From positions 124,001-188,000 of the forward strand of contig NZ_AQUO01000001.1 of assembly GCF_000371965.1 (NCBI RefSeq): a stretch of 64,000 nucleotides of DNA, given 5' to 3'. Shown in pieces: positions 1 through 7,912 of this stretch (positions are counted from its first letter, which is position 1; every line of letters begins with the position of its first letter). The stretch is from Paracoccus sp. N5 (GTDB taxonomy: Bacteria > Pseudomonadota > Alphaproteobacteria > Rhodobacterales > Rhodobacteraceae). The position numbers and the translations under genes were made by a program. The notes under the pieces are model-generated. The model saw only the letters and a program-made list of their open reading frames with translations, searched no databases and was not told where the DNA came from.

Positions 1-519
1 GCGCTGGCCCATCGCGGGGCCGATGAGGCCGCCCAAGCCGAACGCGCCGCCGCCCAGGCCGAAAACCGCCGCGCCCGCATTGCCGAGACCCGGGCCGCGA
101 TGCTGGCCGATGCCGAACTGTCGCCGGAAAGCGCCGCGGCCTGGTCCGACCTGATCGCCGCCGATGGCGTCGGCCCGACGCTTGCCATGTCGCTGTCGGA
201 CGCCTTTGCCAACCCCGCCGAACGCGCCGCCATCGACCGGCTGGCGGCTTTCCTGACGGTGCTGCCGCCCGAGGCGCGCGCCACCGACAGCGAGATCACC
301 GGCAAGACGCTGGTCTTTACCGGCACGCTGGAGAAGATGACCCGCGCCGAGGCCAAGGCCCGCGCCGAGGCGCTTGGCGCCCATGTCGCGGGTTCGGTCT
401 CGGCCCGGACCGACCTGCTGATCGCCGGCCCGGGCGCGGGATCGAAGGCCAGGAAGGCCGCCGAACTGGGCATCAAGGTCATCGACGAGGACGAATGGCT
501 GGCGATCGCGCAGCGGTGA
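1..519 (+). CDS. ligA: NAD-dependent DNA ligase, C-terminal part (gene enters from the left edge)
   Basis: Open in frame from the first base to TGA at 517-519, so the 5' end lies outside the window; 172 residues are visible. LigA seals nicks using NAD+ in replication and repair. The visible part starts with an Ala/Arg/Glu-rich stretch, then a helix-hairpin-helix segment (DGVGPTLAMSL), and ends in a BRCT domain over the last 75 residues (GKTLVFTGTLEKMTRAEAK, then the DEDEWLA ending typical of LigA). The catalytic lysine domain is not in view. recG begins inside its last codons, so the two are probably co-transcribed. The family assignment is confident. Confidence 0.93.
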   Translation, partial: ALAHRGADEAAQAERAAAQAENRRARIAETRAAMLADAELSPESAAAWSDLIAADGVGPTLAMSLSDAFANPAERAAIDRLAAFLTVLPPEARATDSEITGKTLVFTGTLEKMTRAEAKARAEALGAHVAGSVSARTDLLIAGPGAGSKARKAAELGIKVIDEDEWLAIAQR

Positions 520-2609
520 AGCCCGGCCGGCCCGAGGCGCTGTTTCCCCTGTTCGCGGGCGTCGAGACCCTGCCCGGGGTCGGCCCACGCGCCGCCGAGA
601 GCTTTACCCAGATGGGCGCGACCCGGCTGCGCGACCTGGTGCTGACCCTGCCGCATTCCGGCATCCGCCGCCGCCGCATCGCCCGGCTGGCCGAGGCCCG
701 GCCACCCGAGATCGTCACCTTGCTGATCCGGGTCGAGCGTCACAGCCCGCCCACCGCCAAGGGCCGGCCGTGGCGGGTGCATTGCTCGGACGGCTACAGC
801 GATCTGCAGCTGGTGTTCTTCCATGCCCGCAAGGACTGGATCGAGCCCCAGTTGCCCGCGGGCGCGCGCCGGCTGGTCTCGGGCAAGATCGAGCTGTTCG
901 ACGGCATGGCGCAGATGGTGCATCCCGACCATATCGGCCCCGAGGACGGCCCGCCTCTGCCGGAGTTCGAGCCGGTCTATCCGCTCTCCGGCCGGCTGAC
1001 GCAGGGGGTGGTGCAGAAGGCGGTGCGCGGCGCGCTGGCGAAACTGCCGGCGGCCGGGGAATGGATCGACCCGGGCCTGCTTGCGCGCGAGGGCTGGCCG
1101 GACTGGCATGGCGCCCTGGCGCAGGCCCATGCGCCCTCGGGCCCCGAGGGGCTGTCGCCGACCGATCCGGCGCGGGCGCGGCTGGCCTATGACGAGCTTT
1201 TCGCGCATCAGTTGACGCTGGCGCTCTTGCGCCGCGACCGCCGCCGGCAAGCGGGGCTGGCGACGCAGGGCGACGGCCGCTTGCGCGAGCGGGTGCTGGC
1301 CGGTCTACCCTGGCCGCCGACCGGGGCGCAGCGCCGCGCGGTCGACGAGATCGCCGGCGACATGGCCGCGCCGCGGCGGATGAACCGGCTGTTGCAGGGC
1401 GATGTCGGGGCCGGCAAGACCCTGGTCGCCTTTCTCGCGCTGCTGGTCGCGGTCGAGGCGGGCGGGCAGGGCGTGCTGATGGCGCCGACCGAGATCCTGG
1501 CGCGCCAGCATTTCCGCGCGCTGGAGCCGTTGGCCCGGTTGGCCGGGATCCGGCTGGAGGTGCTGACCGGCCGCGACAAGGGCGATGCGCGGGCGAATAT
1601 CCTGGCCAATCTGGCCATGGGCCGCATCGACATCCTGGTCGGCACCCATGCCGTGATCCAGAAGTCGGTCGAGTTCCACGACCTGCGGCTGGCGATCATC
1701 GACGAGCAGCATCGCTTCGGCGTCAACCAGCGCATGGAACTGGGCCAGAAGGGCAGCCACCTGCCGCCCGACATGCTGGTGATGACGGCGACGCCGATCC
1801 CGCGCTCGCTGGCACTGGCGCAATTCGGCGACATGGACCTGTCGGTGCTGGACGAAAAGCCGGCCGGGCGCCAGCCGGTGCGCACCACGGTGGTGCCGGA
1901 CAGCCGCATGGCCGAGGTTCTGGCGCATCTGGACCGCGCCCTGCAGGGCGGCGCGCGGGCCTATTGGGTCTGCCCGCTGGTCGAGGAAAGCGAGGCCGTG
2001 GACCTGACCGCCGCCGAGGCCCGCTTCCAGGAGCTGCGCGCCCGCTTCGGTGCCGATGTGCGCATGGTCCACGGCCAGATGCCGGCCGAGGAACGCGACG
2101 CCGCCATGGAGGATTTCGCCGCCGGCCGGGCGCGCATCCTGGTCGCGACCACGGTGATCGAGGTCGGCGTCGACGTGCCCGAGGCGACGATCATGGTCAT
2201 CGAACGTGCCGAGAGCTTCGGCCTGGCACAGCTGCACCAGCTGCGCGGCCGGGTCGGACGCGGCAGCGGGGCCTCGAGCTGCCTGCTGATGTATCACGAA
2301 CCGCTGTCCGAGACCGGCCGCCGCCGCCTCGGCATCCTGCGCGAGACCGAGGACGGGTTCCGCATTGCCGAGGAGGATCTGGCGATGCGCGGTGCGGGCG
2401 ACGTGATCGGCACCGCGCAATCCGGCCTGCCGCGGTTCCGCATCGCCGACCTGGAGCGGCAAGGCGCGCTGATGGCGCTGGCGCGTAAGGATGCGCAGGC
2501 CTTCCTGGAGCGCGACCCCGGTATGGAAAGCCCGCGCGGCCAGGCGATTCGCCTGCTTTTGTGGCTGATGGAGCAGGACCGCGCGGTGCGGCTGATCACC
2601 GCCGGCTAG
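495..2609 (+). CDS. recG: ATP-dependent DNA helicase RecG
   Basis: A 704-residue RecG, the branch-migration helicase that reverses stalled forks and processes D-loops and Holliday junctions. After an N-terminal wedge/OB domain it has Walker A GDVGAGKT at about residues 302-309, the DEQH-box segment IIDEQHRFG, motif III TATPIPRSLAL, and the second RecA lobe with ATTVIEVGVDVPEA and QLRGRVGRG. Length matches the family. ATG at 495 overlaps ligA by 25 bases; a GTG at 516 in the same frame gives a 4-base GTGA overlap with the ligA stop and may be the true start through translational coupling. Downstream lies a LexA-type box that serves the next small gene rather than recG. Confidence 0.96.
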   Translation: MAGDRAAVKPGRPEALFPLFAGVETLPGVGPRAAESFTQMGATRLRDLVLTLPHSGIRRRRIARLAEARPPEIVTLLIRVERHSPPTAKGRPWRVHCSDGYSDLQLVFFHARKDWIEPQLPAGARRLVSGKIELFDGMAQMVHPDHIGPEDGPPLPEFEPVYPLSGRLTQGVVQKAVRGALAKLPAAGEWIDPGLLAREGWPDWHGALAQAHAPSGPEGLSPTDPARARLAYDELFAHQLTLALLRRDRRRQAGLATQGDGRLRERVLAGLPWPPTGAQRRAVDEIAGDMAAPRRMNRLLQGDVGAGKTLVAFLALLVAVEAGGQGVLMAPTEILARQHFRALEPLARLAGIRLEVLTGRDKGDARANILANLAMGRIDILVGTHAVIQKSVEFHDLRLAIIDEQHRFGVNQRMELGQKGSHLPPDMLVMTATPIPRSLALAQFGDMDLSVLDEKPAGRQPVRTTVVPDSRMAEVLAHLDRALQGGARAYWVCPLVEESEAVDLTAAEARFQELRARFGADVRMVHGQMPAEERDAAMEDFAAGRARILVATTVIEVGVDVPEATIMVIERAESFGLAQLHQLRGRVGRGSGASSCLLMYHEPLSETGRRRLGILRETEDGFRIAEEDLAMRGAGDVIGTAQSGLPRFRIADLERQGALMALARKDAQAFLERDPGMESPRGQAIRLLLWLMEQDRAVRLITAG

Positions 2610-2623
2610 GCATGATCGCGGAT

Positions 2624-2638
2624 GTTCTTAAAAAGTTC
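2624..2638 (+). promoter_or_regulatory. Candidate LexA (SOS) box, GTTC-N7-GTTC
   Basis: GTTC at 2624-2627 and GTTC at 2635-2638 are separated by exactly seven bases. This direct repeat is the established LexA recognition sequence in Rhodobacter-type alphaproteobacteria. It lies just upstream of promoter-like elements for the 31-residue ORF at 2695. A further near-match, GAAC-N7-AAAC, sits at 2662-2676. Confidence 0.6.
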
Positions 2639-2640
2639 TT

Positions 2641-2676
2641 TACTTTGTTCCGCATTGATGAGAACAAAGTATAAAC
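2641..2676 (+). promoter_or_regulatory. Perfect 10-bp inverted repeat overlapping a likely promoter
   Basis: TACTTTGTTC (2641-2650) and GAACAAAGTA (2662-2671) are exact reverse complements around an 11-base spacer. A -35-like TTGTTC lies in the left arm and a -10-like TATAAA (2670-2675) runs out of the right arm, so a protein bound here would cover the promoter. It could also act as a weak hairpin after recG, but there is no T-tract. Confidence 0.5.
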
Positions 2677-2694
2677 AAACCGTGGAGAACGCCT

Positions 2695-2790
2695 ATGACC
2701 CGCGAATCCCTGTCTGATCTTCTGGGCACTGTCGCCATTTCCGTGACGGCCATCATCCTGTTTTCGCTGCCCTCGATCCTGGCAGCCTGA
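2695..2790 (+). CDS. 31-residue predicted single-pass membrane peptide, possibly SOS-induced
   Basis: ATG at 2695 is preceded by GGAG at 2684-2687 (7-base spacing) and runs to TGA at 2788-2790. The peptide begins MTRESLSDLLG and continues as one hydrophobic helix (about residues 9-29, ending LFSLPSILAA). It has its own promoter-like region with a GTTC-N7-GTTC LexA box and a palindrome, and its own terminator at 2868-2895, which makes a real transcription unit likely. I do not recognise the sequence. By architecture it resembles Caulobacter SidA, a 29-residue LexA-controlled inner-membrane inhibitor of division, but I cannot show homology. Confidence 0.55.
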   Translation: MTRESLSDLLGTVAISVTAIILFSLPSILAA

Positions 2791-2867
2791 TCCTCACTGC
2801 CCCGCGCTGATGGCGGCCCCTTCGCCTGGGTGCCGCGATTTCCCCCGGACGATCATGCGCGCAACTG

Positions 2868-2895
2868 GCCGGCCCCGCGAAGGGCCGGCTTTTTC
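2868..2895 (+). terminator. Intrinsic terminator of the small membrane peptide unit
   Basis: GCCGGCCC (2868-2875) pairs with GGGCCGGC (2882-2889) across a 6-base loop and is followed directly by TTTTTC. The 8-bp GC stem plus T-run is a textbook plus-strand terminator, 78 bases after the stop of the small ORF. Confidence 0.75.
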
Positions 2896-2942
2896 ATGCG
2901 GCGGCGTTGCCGCGGCTTGCGCGGTCGCGATGCCTCCGGCGG

Positions 2943-2967
2943 GGGTATTTGGAAAACGGAGAAAGCC
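2943..2967 (+). repeat. GGGTATTT dispersed element, copy A
   Basis: Core GGGTATTTGGAAAACGGAG followed by AAAGCC. It ends exactly at the stop codon of the iscU-like gene on the other strand. This is one of ten copies of the same intergenic element in the window (others near 10.1, 16.9, 24.9, 31.6 (two), 46.7 (two) and 58.8 kb (two)). Confidence 0.7.
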
Positions 2968-3405
2968 TCAGCTGGGCGAGGCGTCGATGGCGCCGAGCAG
3001 CGCCTCCCACGCGAGCAGGATCGAGGCGTGGCGGTTCGGGAATTCGCGCGCGGGCAGCAGCGCCTCGAGTTCCTCGAAGGGGGCCGAGGGAGCGGGGCCG
3101 TCCTGTTTCAGCATGGCTTGCAACTCGTCGCGGGCGCGGGCGATCTCGGCGCGTGAGCGGCCGAGAACGTTGCGGCCAAGCACGCCGGCCGAGGCCTGGC
3201 CCAGGGCGCAGGCGCGCACCTCTTGTCCGAAATCGGCGACGCGGCCGTCCTGCACCACCACATGCGCCGTGACCGACGAGCCGCATTGCGGCGAGCGCTT
3301 GTGCGCGCTGCCGGTCGGCGCGGCCAGCTTGCCGAGATGCGGGATGTCCGAGGCCAGCGCGAGGATGCGCCGCGAGTAGAGCTGCATCAGGTCGCTGTCG
3401 GACAT
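2968..3405 (-). CDS. Iron-sulfur cluster assembly scaffold-like protein (IscU/SufU fold)
   Basis: 145 residues, starting MSDSDLMQLYSRR at 3405. IscU/SufU proteins hold a nascent Fe-S cluster for transfer to apo-proteins. Two expected ligand Cys are present: C41 in PQCGS and C66 in RACALGQAS, the latter a good match to the family CxxGxxxSxAS motif. The third Cys, normally in an R-x-K-C-A-type segment near the C-terminus, is replaced by His (NRHASILLAW, about residue 126). Such a variant may use His as a ligand or serve a different role. It is divergent from hisI, with a 60-base gap between the two starts. A longer upstream reading frame exists but overlaps hisI and is not credible. Confidence 0.8.
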   Translation of the reverse strand: MSDSDLMQLYSRRILALASDIPHLGKLAAPTGSAHKRSPQCGSSVTAHVVVQDGRVADFGQEVRACALGQASAGVLGRNVLGRSRAEIARARDELQAMLKQDGPAPSAPFEELEALLPAREFPNRHASILLAWEALLGAIDASPS

Positions 3406-3465
3406 GGTCTTTTCCCTTGCTGCCGTCGGGTCTAGATAGGCATCGCCAAGCCGAAAGGAAAGCCG

Positions 3466-3825
3466 ATGTTCGATCCCGCCAGCCTGAAATACGATGCGAA
3501 CGGGCTGATCCCCGCCATCGCCCAGGATCATCGCAGCGGCGAGGTGCTGATGATGGCCTGGATGAATGCCGAATCCGTCGCGAAAACGCTTGAGGATAGT
3601 CGCGTAACCTATTGGTCTCGCTCGCGTCAGGCCTTCTGGACCAAGGGCGAAAGCTCGGGCCATGTCCAGAGGCTGGTCGAGTTGCGGGTGGATTGCGACC
3701 GCGACTGCCTGCTCTTGCTGGTCGAGCAGACCGGCCCGGCCTGCCACACCAATCGGCGGTCCTGCTTCTATACCGCCGTGCGGGATGCGACCGAGGTGGT
3801 GATCATGGCGCCCTCAGAGGCCTAG
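3466..3825 (+). CDS. hisI: Phosphoribosyl-AMP cyclohydrolase
   Basis: 119 residues, the normal length of a stand-alone HisI, which opens the adenine ring of phosphoribosyl-AMP in the third step of histidine synthesis. The Mg2+-binding D-x-D-x-D is D76, D78, D80 (VDCDRD), and the zinc cysteines are C77, C93 and C100 (DCDRDC, ACHTNRRSC). There is no fused HisE domain. GGAAAGCC precedes the ATG. The 3' end overlaps gluQ on the opposite strand by 12 bases. Other his genes are not in the window. Confidence 0.95.
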   Translation: MFDPASLKYDANGLIPAIAQDHRSGEVLMMAWMNAESVAKTLEDSRVTYWSRSRQAFWTKGESSGHVQRLVELRVDCDRDCLLLLVEQTGPACHTNRRSCFYTAVRDATEVVIMAPSEA

Positions 3826-4659
3826 CATGCGGCGGATGTCCTCCGGCGTCGCGCCCTCGGCCCGGTAGAGGCGCAGGGCGCGGGCGTCGTCGCGCTTGGC
3901 GAGCCGCTTGCCGCTGGCGTCGCGGATCAGGCGGTGGTGGTGATAGCGCGGGGTCGGAAGTTCCAGCAGTTTCTGAAGAAGGACGTGGATCCATGTGGAA
4001 TCCAACAGATCCTTGCCGCGGGTGACCAGGGTGATACCCTGCGCGGCATCGTCCACCACCACCGAGAGGTGATAGCTGGTGCCCATGCCGCGCCGGGCCA
4101 GGACGACATCGCCGACGCCGCTGATGAAATCCTCGGCCGTCAGGCGGTGCGGGACGCCGGGGGCGATGTTTTCATCCTCGAAGGCGATCTCGCCTGCGCC
4201 AAGATGGGCGAAAGCGGCCGCGGCATTCAGGCGGATCGCGTCCTCGGGGCCGGTCTCGGCCATGCTACGGTGGCGGCAGGTGCCTGGATAGACCGGGCCG
4301 TCGGGACCGATCACGCTCTCCTGCGGGGCCGAAAGGGCGGCGCGGATGTCGGCGCGACGGCATTGGCAGGGATAGGTCAGGCCAAGCGCCGCCAGCCGGT
4401 CCAGTGCGGCCTGATAGGCGGGCAGGCGCCGGGATTGACGCATCGCCGGCAGGGGCCAGTCGAGGCCCAGCCAATGCAGATCCTCGGCGATCATCGTCTC
4501 GTATTCCGGGCGGCAACGGCTTTGGTCGATGTCCTCGATCCGCAGCAGGAAGCGCCCGGGGTCGGCCAGCCGCGCGGCGGTCAGGGCGGCGAAGGCATGG
4601 CCCAGATGCAGCGGCCCGGTCGGCGAAGGCGCGAAGCGGGTTACTGTTCCGCCAGCCAT
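3814..4659 (-). CDS. gluQ: Glutamyl-Q tRNA(Asp) synthetase
   Basis: 281 residues, a truncated glutamyl-tRNA synthetase paralogue that attaches glutamate to queuosine at position 34 of tRNA(Asp). Visible features are the HIGH-type motif (PTGPLHLGHAFAAL) at the N-terminus, a zinc-binding set (YPCQCRRAD followed by YPGTCRH), and the KMSKS-equivalent GKRLAKRD near residue 255. The anticodon-binding domain of full GluRS is absent, as expected. The start overlaps the end of trmFO by 19 bases, so it is probably the second gene of a trmFO-gluQ unit; both are tRNA-modification genes. Confidence 0.92.
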   Translation of the reverse strand: MAGGTVTRFAPSPTGPLHLGHAFAALTAARLADPGRFLLRIEDIDQSRCRPEYETMIAEDLHWLGLDWPLPAMRQSRRLPAYQAALDRLAALGLTYPCQCRRADIRAALSAPQESVIGPDGPVYPGTCRHRSMAETGPEDAIRLNAAAAFAHLGAGEIAFEDENIAPGVPHRLTAEDFISGVGDVVLARRGMGTSYHLSVVVDDAAQGITLVTRGKDLLDSTWIHVLLQKLLELPTPRYHHHRLIRDASGKRLAKRDDARALRLYRAEGATPEDIRRMLGL

Positions 4660-5978
4660 GCCTGGAAATCCGCCTTGGCGCGGTCGGTATAGGCCGGGTA
4701 GCGGTCCTTGCGCCCCTTGCGGCCGCCGCGCATCGCATCCAGCGGCGGGTAGAGGCCGAAGTTCACGTTCATCGGCTGGAAGGTCCTGGCATCGGCGCCG
4801 CCGGTGATGTGATGGACCAGCGCGCCCATCGAACTGGTGGCGGGCGGCGGCGGCAGGTCGCGCCCCAGCGCCTCGGCCGCGGCCATGCGGCCCGCCAGCA
4901 GGCCCATGGCGGCGGATTCGACATAGCCCTCGACGCCCGTCACCTGGCCGGCGAAGCGCAGGTTCGGGCGGGCGCGCAGCCGCAGCCGGTCGTCGATCAG
5001 CCGCGGCGAATTCAGGAAGGTGTTGCGGTGGATGCCGCCCAGCCGGGCGAAACCGGCATTTTGCAAGCCGGGAATGCGCCGGAAAACATCCACTTGCGCG
5101 CCATATTTCATCTTGGTCTGGAAGCCGACGATATTGTAGAGCGTGCCGAGCGCATTGTCGCGGCGCAGCTGCACCACCGCATAGGGCTTTTCCGCCGGGT
5201 TATGGGCATTGGTCAGGCCGACCGGCTTCATCGGGCCGTGGCGCAGGGTTTCGCGGCCGCGCTCGGCCATGACCTCGATCGGCAGGCAGCCGTCGAAATA
5301 CCCGGCGGTCTCGCCCTCGTGGAACTCGGCCTTGTCCGCCGCCAGCAGCGCGTCGATGAAGCCTTCGTAATCCGCGCGCGTCATCGGGCAGTTGATATAG
5401 GCCGTGCGCTCTTCCTCGGTCTCACCCTTGTCATAGCGGCTTTGCCGCCAGCAGATCCCCATGTCGATGCTCTCGGCATGGACGATGGGGGCGATGGCGT
5501 CGAAGAAGGCCAGCGCGCCCTCGCCGGTGGCTTGCAGGATCGACTGGCCGAGGGCGGGCGAGGTCAGGGGGCCGGTGGCGACGATCCAGCGGCCTTCGGT
5601 CGGCAGGTCGGCGATCTCGCCCGGGGCGAAGCCGACCAGCGGCTCGTCCCACAGAGCCTGGGTCACGGCGGCGGAAAAGGCGTCGCGGTCCACGGCCAGC
5701 GCGCCGCCGGCGGGCAGGCGGTGGCGGTCGGCCATGGCCATGATCAGCCCGCCGGCCGCGCGCATTTCCCAATGCAATTGCCCGACCGCGTTCATCTGGT
5801 CGTCGTCCGAGCGGAAACTGTTCGAGCAGACCATCTCGGCGCAATCGCCGGTGCGATGGGCGAAGGTCGCGACCTGCGGCCGCATCTCGTGCAGCACCAC
5901 CGGCACGCCGGCGCGGGCGATCTGCCAGGCGGCCTCGGAGCCGGCCAGCCCCGCGCCGATGATATGGATCGGTTCCAT
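4641..5978 (-). CDS. trmFO: Methylenetetrahydrofolate-tRNA-(uracil-5-)-methyltransferase
   Basis: 445 residues, the folate- and FAD-dependent enzyme that makes ribothymidine at position 54 of tRNA. The N-terminal dinucleotide-binding motif is GAGLAGSEAAWQIA at about residues 8-21. EMVCSNSFRSD and PALYDA-like GidA-family blocks follow, and ...NFGLYPPLDA... near the C-terminus is characteristic of TrmFO rather than MnmG. Length is standard. It is transcribed away from rplY, with a probable rplY terminator in the gap, and into gluQ. Confidence 0.94.
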   Translation of the reverse strand: MEPIHIIGAGLAGSEAAWQIARAGVPVVLHEMRPQVATFAHRTGDCAEMVCSNSFRSDDDQMNAVGQLHWEMRAAGGLIMAMADRHRLPAGGALAVDRDAFSAAVTQALWDEPLVGFAPGEIADLPTEGRWIVATGPLTSPALGQSILQATGEGALAFFDAIAPIVHAESIDMGICWRQSRYDKGETEEERTAYINCPMTRADYEGFIDALLAADKAEFHEGETAGYFDGCLPIEVMAERGRETLRHGPMKPVGLTNAHNPAEKPYAVVQLRRDNALGTLYNIVGFQTKMKYGAQVDVFRRIPGLQNAGFARLGGIHRNTFLNSPRLIDDRLRLRARPNLRFAGQVTGVEGYVESAAMGLLAGRMAAAEALGRDLPPPPATSSMGALVHHITGGADARTFQPMNVNFGLYPPLDAMRGGRKGRKDRYPAYTDRAKADFQAWLAEQ

Positions 5979-6032
5979 GCGTTTCCCCTTCGCGTCAGGC
6001 GCGATGTCCTAGCAATCGCCGGGCGTCTGGGC

Positions 6033-6068
6033 AAGAGAAAGGGCGGCGCCCGCAGAGGGGTGCCGCCC
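6033..6068 (-). terminator. Intrinsic terminator after rplY
   Basis: GCCGCCC (6062-6068) and GGGCGGC (6041-6047) form a 7-bp GC stem. Read on the minus strand it is followed by TTTCTCTT, so it terminates transcription coming from rplY before trmFO. Confidence 0.7.
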
Positions 6069-6095
6069 GATGTGATCCGCAGCTCAGGCCGGCGA

Positions 6096-6719
6096 TCAGG
6101 CCTCGGCGGCCTCGCCTTCAGCGGCTTCCTCGTTATCGGCCGAACGCAGGCCCGAGGGCGCGGCGATATTGGCGATCACGAAGTTGCGGTCGAGGGTCGG
6201 CTTCACGCCGGCCGGCAGGACCACGTCCTCGATGTGGATGGTGTCGCCGATCTGCTTGCCGGTCAGGTCCACGGTGATCTGCTCGGGGATGTCCGAGGCG
6301 GTCACGACCAGCTCGACCTCGGGGCGCACCACGACCAGCGTGCCGCCGCGCTTGAGGCCGGGGGCGGCGTCGTGATTTTCGAAGTTCACGTGGATGAACA
6401 GGTTCACCCGGGTGTTGCGGTGCAGGCGCATGAAGTCGATATGCGTCGGCAGGTCCTTGACCACGTCGCGCTGGACGCCGCGGCAGACGACGCGCACGTC
6501 TTCCTGGCCGTCGATCTTCAGGTTCCACAGCGTGGACAGGAAGCGACCGGCGCGCAGCTTGGTCAGCAGCGAGTTGAATTCGATTTGGATCGGCTGCGGG
6601 TCTTTCCCGTCGCCATAAACGATGCCGGGCACCTTGCCTTCGCGGCGAGCTTGGCGGGCGGCCCCCTTGCCTGTCCCCGCGCGTGCCTCGGCCACCAGAT
6701 CCGGGATCTCTTTGGCCAT
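6096..6719 (-). CDS. rplY: 50S ribosomal protein L25 (long TL5/Ctc form)
   Basis: 207 residues. The N-terminal 5S rRNA-binding L25 domain (residues about 5-95, including GIVYGDGKDPQPIQIEFN) is followed by the TL5-type beta domain (VNLFIHVNFENHDAAPGLKRGG) and a Glu/Ala-rich acidic tail. The length is that of the long CTC form usual in alphaproteobacteria. The ATG at 6719 has GGAATACC just upstream. It is transcribed alone; the partner pth often found next to rplY is not here. Confidence 0.94.
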   Translation of the reverse strand: MAKEIPDLVAEARAGTGKGAARQARREGKVPGIVYGDGKDPQPIQIEFNSLLTKLRAGRFLSTLWNLKIDGQEDVRVVCRGVQRDVVKDLPTHIDFMRLHRNTRVNLFIHVNFENHDAAPGLKRGGTLVVVRPEVELVVTASDIPEQITVDLTGKQIGDTIHIEDVVLPAGVKPTLDRNFVIANIAAPSGLRSADNEEAAEGEAAEA

Positions 6720-6901
6720 GATGGTATTCCTTTGCTAAGCGTTCGCGGCCATCCTCCAAGGGTGCATGGCCGAAGCCGCGCCTATATCCCGAACGGGGCG
6801 CGATGTGAAGCAGGAAAAGTGATCGCCATAAGCGGGAATTCGCTTGCCACAGCGCATCCGAAGCCTCATGCATCGCCAGAGGTGCCCGGGGCGTTTCAAA
6901 A

Positions 6902-7900
6902 TTGCATCGTATTCATTCTCTCGACTATCTCAAGCTGGGTCTGGCCGTGCTGGTGGCCTTTGCCCATACCTACTGGCTGCAGACCAACATGACGCCGCGG
7001 CTGTTCCTGATCGGCAACGGGCTGATGCGGGTCATGGTGCCGGTCTTCTGCATCGTCGCGGGCTATTTCCTTTACTCGGCGGTGGCGCGCGGCAAGGGCG
7101 TCAAGTGGCTGTGGCGGGTGCTGGCGCTCTACCTGTTCTGGATGGCGGTCTATTTCCCGTTCTGGCTGAACGAGATCCACGGCCTGGCCTCGCTGGTCAA
7201 GGAGCTGCTCTGGGGCTATTTCCACCTGTGGTTCATGGCCGGGATCCTGGTCGCCGGGGCGCTGGTGCTGGTCCTGCGCGGCCTGGGCCGGGTGCTGGCG
7301 CCGGCCTATGAATACCGCATCCTGCTGGGCGCCGCGCTGGTCTGCGCCGTGATCGGCGTGACGCTGCAATACATGGCGCTGTCGGGCGTGGCGCAGATCG
7401 GGGTGAAGAAGTTCTCGAACGGGCTCTTCATGTGCTTCCCCTTCGTCACCATCGGCTATCTCTGCGGCCGGCGGGTGGCGCGGCTGGGAACCCTGGGGCT
7501 GCCGCCGCGCTGGCTGGTGCTGTCGCTGACCATCGGCGGGCTCGGGCTTTTGATGATCGAGGCCTGGCTGGTGCAGGCGCGCTGGAGCGACGACGTGATG
7601 CTGGACATCCCGGCCAGTTCCTATATCGCGGCGCCGGCGCTGTTCATCGCCACGCTGGGCACGCCGCTGCCGGCGCCGCCGGTCCGGCTGGATCCGATCT
7701 CGGCCGGGATCTATTTCATGCATGTGCTGGCGCTGCATCTCGCGCATGCGCTGGGATTCACGCATCTCATGGACCTGATGCTGTTCGCGGTCGGGCTGCC
7801 GACGCTGGTGGCGCTGCTGTTGCAGCGCCTGCCGATCCCGGGCTTCGGCAAGCCGGCCCATCGCCATCACGACCACGGCCAGGACACCGCACAGCCCTGA
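6902..7900 (+). CDS. Acyltransferase family 3 membrane protein
   Basis: 332 residues with about ten hydrophobic segments. It belongs to the OafA/NodX-like acyltransferase-3 family, which O-acylates surface sugars or other carbohydrates; the substrate cannot be told from sequence. The family hallmark is the N-terminal HRIHSLDYLKLGLAVLVAFAH with Arg/His near the first membrane helix, followed by a PVFCIVAGYFL helix. The best start is TTG at 6902 because the conserved N-terminus begins there and no ATG precedes it; no strong ribosome-binding site is visible, so the start is uncertain. It is convergent with lldD (12-base gap) and has no obvious operon partner. Confidence 0.78.
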   Translation: MHRIHSLDYLKLGLAVLVAFAHTYWLQTNMTPRLFLIGNGLMRVMVPVFCIVAGYFLYSAVARGKGVKWLWRVLALYLFWMAVYFPFWLNEIHGLASLVKELLWGYFHLWFMAGILVAGALVLVLRGLGRVLAPAYEYRILLGAALVCAVIGVTLQYMALSGVAQIGVKKFSNGLFMCFPFVTIGYLCGRRVARLGTLGLPPRWLVLSLTIGGLGLLMIEAWLVQARWSDDVMLDIPASSYIAAPALFIATLGTPLPAPPVRLDPISAGIYFMHVLALHLAHALGFTHLMDLMLFAVGLPTLVALLLQRLPIPGFGKPAHRHHDHGQDTAQP

Positions 7901-7912
7901 GATGCGGGGGCG

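Noticed and set aside
2635..2650. A second LexA box from GTTC 2635 and GTTC 2647
   Set aside because: The spacing is eight bases, not seven, so it does not fit the alphaproteobacterial consensus.
4404..6992. An 862-residue plus-strand frame opposite trmFO and rplY
   Set aside because: Antisense shadow with no recognisable domain.
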